A stretch of DNA of 64,000 nucleotides from positions 1,426,001 through 1,490,000 of the forward strand of contig NZ_CP053660.1 of NCBI RefSeq assembly GCF_013177455.1. The letters run 5' to 3'. The notes beneath the pieces were generated by a model. That model did no database searches. It saw nothing but the letters and a program-made list of their open reading frames with translations, and was not told the origin of the DNA. Shown here one piece after another: positions 8,427-17,168 of this stretch. The position numbers were made by a program, and so were the translations under genes. Within the stretch, counting starts at the first letter, position 1. Each line of letters opens with the position of its first letter. Origin of the DNA: Nocardioides marmotae (lineage in GTDB: Bacteria; Actinomycetota; Actinomycetes; Propionibacteriales; Nocardioidaceae).

Positions 8427-9217
8427 GCGCGGATGGCTGCGGTCGACTGCTCCGGGGCGCTCAGCTGCGGGCAGTGGCCTGTGGCGTCGAGGACCACCAG
8501 AGTCGCGTCGGGCACCTGCTCGGCGACGTACGCCCCGACCGCGAGAGGGGCGATGATGTCCTCCCGGCACTGCAGCACGAGCGCGGGCACCGGCACGAGC
8601 GGCAGGTCGGCGCGGTTGTCGGCGAGGAAGGTCGCCTGGGCGAACCGGCGCGCGACGGCGGGGTCCATCCGGCAGAAGGACTCGGTCAGCTCGTGGCCGA
8701 GCTCGGGCCGGTCGGGGTTGCCGACGATGGCCGGCGCCATCGTCGCCGACCAGCCGAGGAAGTTCGAGGCCAGCGCCCCGAGCAGGTCGTCGATGTCCTC
8801 GCGGCTGAAGCCGCCGGTGTAGCCGTCGTCGTCGAGGTAGCGCGGCGAGGGCCCGACCATCACCAGCCCCGCGAACCGCTCGGGCTCCGCGATCGTGGCC
8901 AGCGCCCCGATGATCGCGGCGACCGAGTGGCCGACCACCACGACGTCGTGCAGGTCGAGCCCCCGGACGACGTCGAGCAGGTCGGCGGCGTAGCCGTCGA
9001 GGCGGCTGTGCCGCAGCTCGTCGTAGGCGCCGGGGTCGCTGCCGCCGGCGCCGGCGAAGTCGAAGGTCACCACGCGGTAGCGGTCGGCGAAGCCCGGTGC
9101 GACCAGGCGCCACATGCTCTGGTCGCAGCCGAAGCCGTGGGCGAAGACGAGCGGGGTGGCCCCGGCGGGGCCGCGGACGGTCACGGCGTGGCGCGCCAGG
9201 GGGTCCGCGGTCGACAT
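8399..9217 (-). CDS. rsbQ: RsbQ-like alpha/beta hydrolase (energy-stress co-activator)
   Basis: A 272-residue alpha/beta hydrolase close to B. subtilis RsbQ in length (269) and along the whole sequence, including HGFGCDQSMW, VMVGPSPRYL and LVLQCREDIIAP. The catalytic triad Ser98 (GHSVAA), Asp220 and His248 falls within 1-2 positions of RsbQ Ser96/Asp219/His247. RsbQ is thought to act on a small hydrophobic ligand sensed by the PAS domain of RsbP. The ATG at 9217 gives a length matching the family; a TAGCGT hexamer 7 nt upstream suggests a leaderless mRNA. Confidence 0.88.
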   Translation of the reverse strand: MSTADPLARHAVTVRGPAGATPLVFAHGFGCDQSMWRLVAPGFADRYRVVTFDFAGAGGSDPGAYDELRHSRLDGYAADLLDVVRGLDLHDVVVVGHSVAAIIGALATIAEPERFAGLVMVGPSPRYLDDDGYTGGFSREDIDDLLGALASNFLGWSATMAPAIVGNPDRPELGHELTESFCRMDPAVARRFAQATFLADNRADLPLVPVPALVLQCREDIIAPLAVGAYVAEQVPDATLVVLDATGHCPQLSAPEQSTAAIRAWLDDRVAA

Positions 9218-9280
9218 GCGCGCGACGCTAGTGCTCGGGCCGGTGGCGGCCAAGGTGCGGTCAGGACCGGGCCGTTGTGC

Positions 9281-10198
9281 CTACCCGGTCCCGGCGGTGG
9301 TCCCCGCGGACCCGGCGACGGCCAGCAGTCGCTCGCAGGCGGCGAGCAGCCGGGCGCGCAGGGGAGCGCCGCGCTCGGCGAAGGCGCGCTGCGCGGCGAC
9401 GTACTCCTGCTTGCCCTCGGGGGTCTCGACGCGGACCGGCTCGAAGCCCAGCTCGCGCAGGTCGTACGGCGCCGCCCGCATGTCCAGCTCGCGGATGTCG
9501 CGTGCCAGCTCGAAGCAGTCCGCGACCAGGTCGGAGTCGATCATCGGCGTGAGCCGGAAGGCGTGCTTGTAGAGGTCCATGCCGGCGTGCAGGCAGGCCG
9601 GCTGCTCGAAGGCCGGCCGGTCGGCGCTGGTCGGCCGCAGCGTGTTGAGCGGGCGGGCCGGCTCGGTGAAGAACCGGTAGGCGTCGAAGTGCGAGCAGGC
9701 GATCCGGTGGGACTCCACGACCGCGTCGGTGCCCTCGCCGCCGAGGCGCAGCGGCCAGTCGGCGTGCCGGGTCTCGTCGTCGGCGAGGCGGTAGACCATC
9801 GCCCACTCGTGCATCCCGAAGCAGCCGAAGTTCGCGGGCCGCCCCTGCGTGGCGCTCAGCAGCGTGCGCAGCGCCTCCAGCAGCGGGCGCTGCGAGGCGA
9901 CGTACGCCTCGTCGACGGTGACCACCGGGACGACGCCGTCCACGACCGTGTAGCCCTTGAGCCCGGCGTGCTCCGGGCGGCCGTCCTCGCCCACGGCGAG
10001 GCCCACGCCGAAGCCGGGGTGCCAGCGGCGCAGCTGGGCGGGTCGCTGGGAGTAGTAGGTGAACAGGAAGTCGTGCACCGGGTGCTTGACCCGAGACTCG
10101 CGCCGGGCGAGGTGGGGCGCGACGAAGGCATCGACCCGCGCCGCGTGCTTCGCGGCCCGCGCCTGCCACTCGGCGGTCGCCAGCACCTGCACCTCCAC
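9281..10198 (-). CDS. Conserved actinobacterial protein (often labelled 3-methyladenine DNA glycosylase)
   Basis: A 305-residue soluble protein of a family common in actinomycetes, recognised by motifs such as [20 protein letters not shown] and [14 protein letters not shown]. From memory, database entries for this family often carry the name 3-methyladenine DNA glycosylase. No helix-hairpin-helix or Aag/AlkA catalytic motif is visible, so that name is not supported here. It is divergent from the FAH gene across 32 bp and convergent with nothing. The function is unknown. Confidence 0.65.
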   Translation of the reverse strand: MEVQVLATAEWQARAAKHAARVDAFVAPHLARRESRVKHPVHDFLFTYYSQRPAQLRRWHPGFGVGLAVGEDGRPEHAGLKGYTVVDGVVPVVTVDEAYVASQRPLLEALRTLLSATQGRPANFGCFGMHEWAMVYRLADDETRHADWPLRLGGEGTDAVVESHRIACSHFDAYRFFTEPARPLNTLRPTSADRPAFEQPACLHAGMDLYKHAFRLTPMIDSDLVADCFELARDIRELDMRAAPYDLRELGFEPVRVETPEGKQEYVAAQRAFAERGAPLRARLLAACERLLAVAGSAGTTAGTG

Positions 10199-10218
10199 GA
10201 GCGTCGATGGTAGGTCGA

Positions 10219-10224
10219 TAGTGT
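10219..10224 (+). promoter_or_regulatory. -10 hexamer predicting a leaderless FAH mRNA
   Basis: TAGTGT ends 7 nt before the GTG start at 10231 (spacer of 6 nt), placing the expected transcription start on the start codon. Confidence 0.45.
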
Positions 10225-10230
10225 CGAGGG

Positions 10231-11040
10231 GTGCGCATCGCGAGATTCACCACCGGCGAAGACCCCCAGTACGGCGTCGTGACCGGCGACCTGGACGAGT
10301 TCGGACAGCCCGACGAGGACGCGGTGATCGTGGCGCTCGCCGGCGACCCGCTCTACGTCGGCGTCAAGCTCCTCGACACCGAGCACCAGCTCTCCGACGT
10401 CCGCCTGCTCGCGCCGGTCCTGCCGCGCAGCAAGGTCGTCGGCATCGGCCGCAACTACGCCGCCCACGCCGCCGAGATGGGCAACGACGTGCCGAGCGAG
10501 CCGTTGATGTTCCTCAAGCCCAACACCAGCGTGGTCGGCCCCGGCGACCCGATCTTCTACCCGCCGCAGACCCAGAACCTCCACTTCGAGGGCGAGCTCG
10601 CCGTCGTCATCGGCCGGATCTGCCGCGACGTCCCGCCGGAGCAGGCCACCGACGTCATCCACGGCTACACGATCGCCAACGACGTCACCGCACGCGACCT
10701 GCAGAAGGGCGACGTGCAGTTCACCCGGGCCAAGGGCTTCGACTCCTTCTGCCCGCTCGGGCCGTGGATCGAGACCGACCTGGATCCCCAGCACTTCGCC
10801 GAGGGGGTCCGGGTGCAGACCCACCTCAACGGCGACCTGAAGCAGGACGGCAGCACCGCCGACCTGATCTTCGACATCCCGACGCTCGTGTCCTACGTCT
10901 CGAGCGTGATGACGCTGCTCCCCGGCGACGTCATCCTCACCGGCACCCCCGAGGGTGTCGGTCCGATGGAGGTGGGCGACGAGGTCGAGATCTCGATCGC
11001 CGGCCTCGGCACTCTCACGAACAAGGTGGCCCAGCGTTGA
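10231..11040 (+). CDS. Fumarylacetoacetate hydrolase family protein
   Basis: A 269-residue FAH-superfamily enzyme with the core motif [14 protein letters not shown] near residue 70, the metal-binding acidic set in [10 protein letters not shown], and [10 protein letters not shown] further on. Family members cleave C-C bonds or decarboxylate or isomerise acylpyruvates and 2-hydroxyhepta-2,4-dienedioates using Mg2+. The M. tuberculosis homologue Rv2993c also lies next to gltX. The stop overlaps the gltX start by 3 bases. The substrate is not predictable. Confidence 0.88.
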   Translation: MRIARFTTGEDPQYGVVTGDLDEFGQPDEDAVIVALAGDPLYVGVKLLDTEHQLSDVRLLAPVLPRSKVVGIGRNYAAHAAEMGNDVPSEPLMFLKPNTSVVGPGDPIFYPPQTQNLHFEGELAVVIGRICRDVPPEQATDVIHGYTIANDVTARDLQKGDVQFTRAKGFDSFCPLGPWIETDLDPQHFAEGVRVQTHLNGDLKQDGSTADLIFDIPTLVSYVSSVMTLLPGDVILTGTPEGVGPMEVGDEVEISIAGLGTLTNKVAQR

Positions 11041-12515
11041 ACAGCCCCGGAAGCACCACCCCCGTCCGCGTCCGGATGGCCCCGTCCCCGACCGGCAGCC
11101 CCCACGTCGGCCTCGCCCGCACCGCCCTCTACAACTGGGCCTTCGCGCGCAGGCACGGCGGCACCTTCGTCTTCCGCATCGAGGACACCGACAAGGAGCG
11201 CAACACCCAGGAGTCCTACGACTCGCTCATCGACCTGATGCAGTGGCTCGGCCTCTCCTGGGACGAGGGCGTCATCGTCGGCGGCCCCCACGGCCCCTAC
11301 CGGCAGTCCGAGCGCGGCGACATCTACGCCGACGTGCTCGCCCGGCTGCGGGAGTCCTCCTACACCTACGACTGCTTCTGCACCACCGAGGAGGTCGAGG
11401 CGCGCCGCAAGGCCAGCGGCTCCAAGGTGATGGGGTACGACGGCTTCTGCCGCGAGCTCTCCGCCGAGCAGCGCTCCGCCTTCGAGGCCGAGGGCCGCGC
11501 GCCGGTCGTCCGGTTCCGGATGCCCGACGGCGAGATCACCTTCGACGACCTCGTCCGCGGCGAGATCACCTTCCAGACCGAGCACGTGCCGGACTTCGCC
11601 CTGGCCCGCGCCAACGGCGACCCGCTCTACACCCTGACCGCGCCGGTCGACGACGCGACGATGGAGATCACCCACGTGCTGCGCGGGGAGGACCTGCTCT
11701 CCAGCACGCCCCGCCAGATCGCGCTCTTCGAGGGCCTCAAGGCGATCGGCGTGGCCACGACCACCCCCGCCTACGGCCACCTGCCCTACGTCATGGGGGA
11801 GGGCAACAAGAAGCTCTCCAAGCGCGACCCGCAGGCGCACATGGCGCTCTACCGCGAGCAGGGCTTCCTCGCCGAGGGCCTGCTCAACTACCTCGCGCTG
11901 CTGGGCTGGTCGATCGCCCCCGACCGCGACGTCTTCACCCTCGCGGAGATGGTCGAGGCCTTCGACATCAAGGACGTCAACCCCAACCCGGCCCGCTTCG
12001 ACCTGAAGAAGGCCGAGGCGATCAACGCCGCGCAGATGCGGCTGCTCTCGATCGAGGAGATCACCGAGCGGGCGCTGCCGTTCCTCGCCGAGGCCGGCGT
12101 CGTCGACGTCACCTCCGCGGCCGACCGGCAGCTGCTCGACCTGGCGATGCCGCTGGTGGCCGAGCGGATCAACAAGCTCACCGAGGCCGTCGACATGCTC
12201 GGGTTCCTCTTCGTCGCCGAGGAGGACTTCACCCGCGACGAGGCCGACGCCGCCAAGCTGCTGGACGAGAAGGGCGTCGAGGTCGTCCGGGCGGCGTACG
12301 ACGCCGTCGAGCCGCTCGGGGAGTGGAGCACCGCCGCGATCCAGGAGGCGCTCCAGGCCAGCCTGGTCGAGCAGCTCGGCCTCAAGCCGCGCAACGCCTT
12401 CGGCCCGGTCCGCGTCGCGGTGACCGGCCGGCGGATCTCGCCCCCGCTTTTCGAGTCCATGGAGCTGCTCGGCCGCGAGCGCAGCCTGGCCCGACTCCGC
12501 TCCGCCCTGGGCTGA
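11037..12515 (+). CDS. gltX: Glutamyl-tRNA synthetase
   Basis: A 492-residue class I aminoacyl-tRNA synthetase that charges tRNA-Glu, and in many actinobacteria also tRNA-Gln before amidation. The HIGH-equivalent is SPHVG in [11 protein letters not shown] (residues about 15-25) and the KMSKS-equivalent is KLSKR near 260. The TTG start at 11037 overlaps the FAH stop (TTGA) and has an AAGGTGG ribosome site upstream; no ATG or GTG precedes the first conserved block. tRNA-Gln and tRNA-Glu genes follow about 1 kb downstream. Confidence 0.95.
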   Translation: MNSPGSTTPVRVRMAPSPTGSPHVGLARTALYNWAFARRHGGTFVFRIEDTDKERNTQESYDSLIDLMQWLGLSWDEGVIVGGPHGPYRQSERGDIYADVLARLRESSYTYDCFCTTEEVEARRKASGSKVMGYDGFCRELSAEQRSAFEAEGRAPVVRFRMPDGEITFDDLVRGEITFQTEHVPDFALARANGDPLYTLTAPVDDATMEITHVLRGEDLLSSTPRQIALFEGLKAIGVATTTPAYGHLPYVMGEGNKKLSKRDPQAHMALYREQGFLAEGLLNYLALLGWSIAPDRDVFTLAEMVEAFDIKDVNPNPARFDLKKAEAINAAQMRLLSIEEITERALPFLAEAGVVDVTSAADRQLLDLAMPLVAERINKLTEAVDMLGFLFVAEEDFTRDEADAAKLLDEKGVEVVRAAYDAVEPLGEWSTAAIQEALQASLVEQLGLKPRNAFGPVRVAVTGRRISPPLFESMELLGRERSLARLRSALG

Positions 12516-12519
12516 CGCG

Positions 12520-13491
12520 ATGACCGTGCCGGTGCAGCTGCCCCCGCCGCCCGTCGTCGACGACGGGCTCACCTACGAGCGGCTGCACCGGCTCGGACGC
12601 CCCGGCTGGTGGCGCCCCGTCGTCGGCGTGGTCGCGCTGGTCGTCCTGGTGCTCCTGCTCCAGACGGTCGCCACGGTCGTCGTGGCGGTCTACCTGCTCC
12701 TCAGCGGGGTCGGGGTCGACGCCGCGCTCGACCGGCTCTCCGGCGACCCCGTCACGCCGTCGTTCCTGGCCCTGGTCAACGTGGGCTGGGCGCTGGCGAT
12801 CCCGGCCGTCTGGCTGGTCGCCTACACGCTGCACCGGCTCCGGCCGGGCACGGTGTCCTCGGTGGGCCTGCGGCTGCGCTGGGGCTGGTTCCTGGCCTGC
12901 TTCGGGGTGGCGTTCGTCGCCCTCTTCCTCACCCTGGTCGTCTCCGCGCTGCTGCCCTCGCAGGGCGCCGGCACCGAGGTCTCCACCGACCTCAACGAGT
13001 TCACCCGGACCACGCGTGACTTCGCCCTCATCGTGCTCCTGCTCACCCCCCTGCAGGCGGCGGGGGAGGAGTACGCCTTCCGCGGCTACCTCACCCAGGC
13101 CTTCGGCGGTCTCGTGCGTTGGCGCTGGGTCGCCGTCGTCGTGCCGGCGTTCATCTTCGCCCTGGCCCACGGCCTGGGGCAGGACCTGCCGATCTTCTTC
13201 GACCGGTTCGCCTTCGGCCTGGTCGCCGGGACGCTGGTGATCCTCACCGGCGGCCTCGAGGCGGGGATCGCGATGCACGTGCTGAACAACTGGTTGGCCT
13301 TCGGGATCGCGCTCGCCTTCGGCGACATGACCTCCGCGCTCAACCCCACGGGCGGCACCTGGTGGAGCCTGCCGGTGACCCTCACCCAGTCCCTGTCGTT
13401 CCTCGGCCTGACCCTTCTGGTGGCCCGCGCGATGGGGGTGCGGACCACCACGGATCGGCCCGTTTTGCAGCGCCGAAACACTCGCGTGTAA
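12520..13491 (+). CDS. CPBP family intramembrane glutamic endopeptidase
   Basis: A 323-residue polytopic membrane protein of the CPBP (CAAX protease and bacteriocin-processing, Abi) family. It has the EEYAFRG motif near residue 183, the HG motif in FALAHG near 216 and HVLNNW near 252, which together form the membrane-embedded catalytic site. The first transmembrane helix follows a short Pro-rich cytosolic N-terminus. It starts 4 nt after gltX. The likely tRNA-Gln promoter lies within its last 27 bases. The substrate is unknown. Confidence 0.88.
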   Translation: MTVPVQLPPPPVVDDGLTYERLHRLGRPGWWRPVVGVVALVVLVLLLQTVATVVVAVYLLLSGVGVDAALDRLSGDPVTPSFLALVNVGWALAIPAVWLVAYTLHRLRPGTVSSVGLRLRWGWFLACFGVAFVALFLTLVVSALLPSQGAGTEVSTDLNEFTRTTRDFALIVLLLTPLQAAGEEYAFRGYLTQAFGGLVRWRWVAVVVPAFIFALAHGLGQDLPIFFDRFAFGLVAGTLVILTGGLEAGIAMHVLNNWLAFGIALAFGDMTSALNPTGGTWWSLPVTLTQSLSFLGLTLLVARAMGVRTTTDRPVLQRRNTRV

Positions 13492-13494
13492 GGT
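13465..13494 (+). promoter_or_regulatory. Probable tRNA-Gln promoter
   Basis: TTGCAG at 13465-13470 and TAAGGT at 13489-13494 are separated by 18 bp, a good housekeeping sigma promoter for the tRNA beginning at 13559. It overlaps the 3' end of the CPBP gene. Confidence 0.5.
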
Positions 13495-13558
13495 TCTCGA
13501 CCGTGCCCACCGCCACGGCGGAGGGCACGAAATGACCGTCTTAAGTCTTGTCGGTCAA

Positions 13559-13633
13559 TGGGATATGGTGTAATTGGCAGCACGACTGGTTCTGGTCCAG
13601 TTAGTCTAGGTTCGAGTCCTAGTATCCCAGCCA
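13559..13633 (+). tRNA. tRNA-Gln (anticodon CTG)
   Basis: A complete cloverleaf. The 7-bp acceptor stem pairs 13559-13565 with 13623-13629. The anticodon arm is ACTGG-TTCTGGT-CCAGT, giving anticodon CTG (reads CAG). A T-arm with TTCGAGT is present. The CCA end is encoded at 13631-13633. Confidence 0.96.
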
Positions 13634-13666
13634 AATCGCAGGTCTCTCGCAGAGAAGCCCTCGATT

Positions 13667-13694
13667 TTGCGGCAACGAAGGCCCCGGCTAGAGT
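13667..13694 (+). promoter_or_regulatory. Probable tRNA-Glu promoter
   Basis: TTGCGG at 13667-13672 and TAGAGT at 13689-13694 are separated by 16 bp, about 50 nt upstream of the tRNA-Glu gene. Confidence 0.5.
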
Positions 13695-13746
13695 TCCGCA
13701 GGCGCCGCTCGGAAGGGCAGCGCCGCAGCACAACTGAATCACACAT

Positions 13747-13822
13747 GCCCCGTTCGTCTAGCGGCCCAGGACGCTGGCCTCTCACGCCGGAAGCACGGGT
13801 TCGAATCCCGTACGGGGTACCA
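13747..13822 (+). tRNA. tRNA-Glu (anticodon CTC)
   Basis: The acceptor stem GCCCCGT pairs with ACGGGGT. The anticodon loop CTCTCAC gives anticodon CTC (reads GAG). The T-loop is GGTTCGAATCC. CCA is encoded at 13820-13822. It is the substrate of the GltX encoded about 1.2 kb upstream. Confidence 0.96.
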
Positions 13823-13825
13823 CCG

Positions 13826-13864
13826 GAAGAGGCTCGAAGGTCATCACGACCTTCGAGCCTCTTC
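13826..13864. terminator. Strong hairpin terminator between tRNA-Glu and the LCP gene
   Basis: A perfect 17-bp inverted repeat (13826-13842 and 13848-13864) with a 5-nt loop begins 4 nt after the tRNA-Glu CCA. The symmetric stem can serve the convergent LCP gene as well. Confidence 0.85.
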
Positions 13865-13898
13865 TGTCATCTCCAGTCGTTCCCGTCCTGGTCCGGGA

Positions 13899-14984
13899 TC
13901 AGGAGCAGAGACCGTTGGCGGCGGCGTCGGCCCGCGAGCCACCGGGGCGGCGGCCGCTGCTCGCGCCGCGGCCGAGCTCGCCGAGGGGCTGGTCGGCGGC
14001 GACGCGACGCCACAGCTCGTCGGCCTCCGAGGTCAGCTCCACGCGGCCCCAGTTCGGGTCGTCGCGGGGCAGCTCCACGACCGGCGCGGTGACGAAGCGG
14101 ATCTTCCCGAGCCTCCCCTGGCGCAGGGAGGCGGCCAGGTCGACGATCTCCGAGACGCTCGCCAGCTCCGGATCGGTCTGGATCGACCCGGCCACGGCGC
14201 TCGCGAACGACACCAGCCGGTCGGGGCGGGCGAGGGTCCGGGCGGAGAGCACCTTGGCGACCATCGAGGCGATGAAGGCCTGCTGGCGTCGCATCCGGCC
14301 GAGGTCGGCGTTCGGGGTCGACGTGCGCTGCCGGACGTAGGCCAGGGAGTCCTCGCCGTCGAGCACCTGCGTGCCGGCATCGAGGTGGATGTTGTGCTCG
14401 TCGTCGTCGATCTCCTCGGGGATGCAGACCTCGACGCCGTCGACGGCGTCCACCATCTCCTTGAAGCCGCCGAAGTCGACCACCACGTAGTGGTCGACGT
14501 AGATGCCGGTGACGGCCTCGACCTGGGCCACGGCGCAGGCCGGGCCGCCGACGGCGAGCGCCTCGTTCCAGGCCGCGCCGGCGACCCCGGGGACCACCTC
14601 GCCGTCGACCCGGCAGTCCGGCCGGTCGACCAGGGTGTCGCGGGGGATCGAGATGCCGTACGCCGCGCGGCGGCCGTCGGCGACGTGGAGCAGCATGGTC
14701 ACGTCGGCGCCGCCGCCCCCCGCCTCGCGGTCGATCCCGCAGCCCTCGCACGCCCGCTCGTCGGTGCCGAGGACCACGACGTTGAGGGCGCTGGTCGGCA
14801 GCCGCGGCTCGGCGCGCTCCACGCCGCCGGCGTGGCTGATCGGCGCACCCTCGTCGATGCGGCGGTCGACGTGGCGGTAGACCAGGGCAACCGCGATCCC
14901 GGTCACCAGGGCCAGGCAGAGCTGGGTGACGAGGACGACCCGCCAGACGGTTCGGCGGTGCGTGCGTTCGGCCACGTCGGTCAT
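13899..14984 (-). CDS. LytR-CpsA-Psr (LCP) family cell-wall glycopolymer ligase
   Basis: A 361-residue membrane-anchored protein. A cytosolic Arg-rich N-terminus precedes one transmembrane helix (about residues 14-37), then an extracytoplasmic LCP domain. The domain shows VVLGTDER, ADVTMLLHVADGR, ISIPRDT and LAYVRQRTSTPNADLGRM, with the Arg and Asp residues that bind the polyprenyl pyrophosphate donor and metal. LCP enzymes attach teichoic acid, arabinogalactan or capsule polymers to peptidoglycan. An ACEGC cysteine pair near residue 78 is unusual and could form a disulfide. The ATG at 14984 fits the signal-anchor layout. Confidence 0.9.
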   Translation of the reverse strand: MTDVAERTHRRTVWRVVLVTQLCLALVTGIAVALVYRHVDRRIDEGAPISHAGGVERAEPRLPTSALNVVVLGTDERACEGCGIDREAGGGGADVTMLLHVADGRRAAYGISIPRDTLVDRPDCRVDGEVVPGVAGAAWNEALAVGGPACAVAQVEAVTGIYVDHYVVVDFGGFKEMVDAVDGVEVCIPEEIDDDEHNIHLDAGTQVLDGEDSLAYVRQRTSTPNADLGRMRRQQAFIASMVAKVLSARTLARPDRLVSFASAVAGSIQTDPELASVSEIVDLAASLRQGRLGKIRFVTAPVVELPRDDPNWGRVELTSEADELWRRVAADQPLGELGRGASSGRRPGGSRADAAANGLCS

Positions 14985-15012
14985 CGTGGCAGAGGGGGTG
15001 GTCCGCGGGGCC

Positions 15013-15051
15013 GGTTCGCGGCCGGTTCGGAGCTGGTTCGGGCCCGGTTCG
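15013..15051. repeat. Four GGTTCG hexamers at exact 11-bp spacing between LCP and ada-alkA
   Basis: GGTTCG occurs at 15013, 15024, 15035 and 15046, all on the plus strand, in the 129-bp divergent intergenic region. The 11-bp phase puts the copies on one face of the helix. Function unknown; a multi-site operator is a possible reading. Confidence 0.6.
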
Positions 15052-15113
15052 CAGCCGACGGCGGTGTCCGAATCCCGCCAGCGGCGCCCACCGGCGTGGG
15101 GGAGGATGGACGC

Positions 15114-16661
15114 ATGACCACGACCCGCGAGCGACGGCTGGACCCGCAGTCCTGCTACCGCGCGGTCACCTCGCGGGACCGTCGCTTCGACGGGGTCTTC
15201 TGGACCGCCGTGCGGACCACCGGCATCTACTGCCGGCCCTCCTGCCCGGCCCGCACCCCGGCGTACGGCAACGTCACCTTCCACCCGAGCGCGGCGGCCG
15301 CGCAGGCGGCCGGCTACCGCGCCTGCAAGCGCTGCCTCCCCGACGCCACCCCCGGCAGCCCCGACTGGGACGTCGCCGCGTCGGTCGCCGGCCGGGCGAT
15401 GCGGCTCATCGCCGACGGCGTGGTCGACCGCGAGGGCGTCGAGGGGCTCGCCCGGCGGCTCGGCTACACCCCGCGCCACCTCTCCCGCCTGCTGCTCGCC
15501 GAGCTCGGCGCCGGCCCGTTGGCGCTGGCCCGCGCCCGCCGCGCCCAGACCGCCCGGGTGCTCATCGAGACCACCGACCTCGGCTACGCCGACGTGGCCT
15601 TCGCCGCCGGCTTCGCGAGCGTGCGGCAGTTCAACGACACCGTGCGCGAGGTGTACGCCGCGTCCCCGACGCAGCTGCGCGGGCGCCGGGGGGCCCGCGC
15701 GGGCGCCGGGACCGTGACGATGCGCCTGGCGGTGCGCACGCCGTTCGCCGGCCGCGCGCTGCTCTCCTTCCTCGCCCACCACCTCGTCCCGGGCGTCGAG
15801 GTCGCGGGGGAGGGCTGGTACGCCCGGACCCTCGACCTGCCGCACGGCCCCGGCACGGTGCGCCTGGAGATGAGCGACGAGCTCGAGCCCGGTCGCACGG
15901 CCTTCGTGACGGCTCGCTTCGCGCTGCACGACCTGCGCGACACCACCGCCGCGGTCGAGCGCGCCCGCCGGCTGCTCGACGCCGACTGCGACCCCGTGGC
16001 CGTGGGGCAGCACCTCGCCGAGGACCCCGTCATCGGGCCGCTGGCGGCCGCCTGGCCGGGCCTGCGGGTGCCGGGGCAGGTCGACGGCGACGAGACCGCG
16101 ATCCGCACGGTGATCGGCCAGCAGGTCAGCGTCGCCGGCGCCCGCACCGTCACCGGACGCCTCGTTGCGCGGCACGGTCGCGAGGTCGCCACCGACGTCC
16201 CGGGGCTGACCCACCTGTTCCCCGACGCGGCCACCCTGGCCGAGGCCGATCCGGCGGAGCTGCCGATGCCCCGGGCGCGCGGCCGCGCGCTGGTCGGGCT
16301 CGCCGCGGCGCTGGCCGCGGGCGACGTCGTGCTCGACCGCGGCGCCGACCGCGACGACGTACGCCGCCGGCTGCTCGCGCTGCCCGGCATCGGGCCGTGG
16401 ACCGCCGACTACGTCGCCCTGCGGGCGCTGGCCCACCCCGACGTGTTCCTGCCCACCGACATCGGCGTGCGCAACGCGCTGCGGGGGCTCGGCCACGACG
16501 ACGCCTCGCTCGCGGCGGTCGTGGCCGCGAGCGAGCGCTGGCGGCCCTGGCGCTCCTACGCCCTGCTGCACCTGTGGACGACGCTCATGCCGCCCGCCCC
16601 CACCGTCCCCGCCGTCCCCGCCGTCCCCGCCGTCACCACCGTCCTCACCGAGGAGACCTGA
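15114..16661 (+). CDS. alkA: Ada-AlkA fusion: DNA-alkylation sensor/regulator plus 3-methyladenine DNA glycosylase II
   Basis: A 515-residue protein in three parts. Residues 1-80 form an Ada metal-binding domain with Cys40, Cys44, Cys71 and Cys74; Cys40 matches the phosphotriester methyl acceptor Cys38 of E. coli Ada. Residues about 90-195 form an AraC-type double helix-turn-helix. Residues about 205-500 form an AlkA glycosylase domain with the helix-hairpin-helix LPGIGPWTADYVALR and the catalytic Asp in FLPTDIG. It would sense methylated backbone phosphates, activate repair genes and excise alkylated bases. A GGGGGAGG ribosome site precedes the ATG. The C-terminus carries a small VPA repeat (four 9-bp units). 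Confidence 0.93.
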   Translation: MTTTRERRLDPQSCYRAVTSRDRRFDGVFWTAVRTTGIYCRPSCPARTPAYGNVTFHPSAAAAQAAGYRACKRCLPDATPGSPDWDVAASVAGRAMRLIADGVVDREGVEGLARRLGYTPRHLSRLLLAELGAGPLALARARRAQTARVLIETTDLGYADVAFAAGFASVRQFNDTVREVYAASPTQLRGRRGARAGAGTVTMRLAVRTPFAGRALLSFLAHHLVPGVEVAGEGWYARTLDLPHGPGTVRLEMSDELEPGRTAFVTARFALHDLRDTTAAVERARRLLDADCDPVAVGQHLAEDPVIGPLAAAWPGLRVPGQVDGDETAIRTVIGQQVSVAGARTVTGRLVARHGREVATDVPGLTHLFPDAATLAEADPAELPMPRARGRALVGLAAALAAGDVVLDRGADRDDVRRRLLALPGIGPWTADYVALRALAHPDVFLPTDIGVRNALRGLGHDDASLAAVVAASERWRPWRSYALLHLWTTLMPPAPTVPAVPAVPAVTTVLTEET

Positions 16662-16662
16662 C

Positions 16663-17136
16663 ATGTGGACCGTCATCGAGAGCCCTGTCGGCGACCTGCG
16701 CCTCGTCGAGCACGAGGGCGCGATCACCGCCATCGAGTTCGCGCCGTTCGGCGACAAGCACGTCCGCGGCGAGCGCGACGACGCCCACCCGCTCCTGGTC
16801 GAGACCGCCCGCCAGCTCGCGGCGTACTTCGCCCGCGACCTCGAGGACTTCGACCTGCCGCTCGCCCCGCTGGGCAGCGACTTCCAGCAGCGGGTCTGGG
16901 CCGAGCTGCGCGCGATCGGCTACGGCGAGACCGCGTCGTACGGGCAGGTCGCCACGCGCCTGGGGCTGACCCCCGCCGCCTCGCGCGCGGTCGGCCTGGC
17001 CAACGGCCGCAACCCGATCCCGATCGTCGTGCCCTGCCACCGGGTCATCGGCGCGAACGGCACGCTCACGGGGTACGCCGGCGGCCTCCCGCGCAAGCAG
17101 CTGCTCCTCGAGCTGGAGTCGACCGCGCTCTTCTGA
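16663..17136 (+). CDS. ogt: Methylated-DNA-protein-cysteine S-methyltransferase
   Basis: A 157-residue suicide methyltransferase. The catalytic Cys125 sits in IVVPCHRVIG and the Asn hinge/DNA-binding region in ASRAVGLANGRNP. It removes methyl groups from O6-methylguanine. It lies 1 bp after the Ada-AlkA gene, forming a two-gene alkylation-repair operon in which the Ada part probably regulates both. Confidence 0.95.
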   Translation: MWTVIESPVGDLRLVEHEGAITAIEFAPFGDKHVRGERDDAHPLLVETARQLAAYFARDLEDFDLPLAPLGSDFQQRVWAELRAIGYGETASYGQVATRLGLTPAASRAVGLANGRNPIPIVVPCHRVIGANGTLTGYAGGLPRKQLLLELESTALF

Positions 17137-17137
17137 G

Positions 17138-17163
17138 CCCGCCCCGGCTCGTCACGAGGCGGG
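17138..17163. terminator. Candidate hairpin terminator between ogt and ndgR
   Basis: An outer stem CCCGCC/GGCGGG encloses an inner CTCG-TCA-CGAG hairpin in the 32-bp gap between two convergent genes. There is no T-tract. Confidence 0.4.
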
Positions 17164-17168
17164 GTGGG

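Noticed and set aside
9281..10198. Annotation of this gene as a true 3-methyladenine DNA glycosylase
   Set aside because: No Aag, Tag or AlkA catalytic or HhH motif is visible; the name is probably a propagated label.
13559..13822. Integrative-element attachment site at the tRNA genes
   Set aside because: Both tRNAs are intact, no integrase is adjacent, and no downstream partial tRNA repeat was seen.
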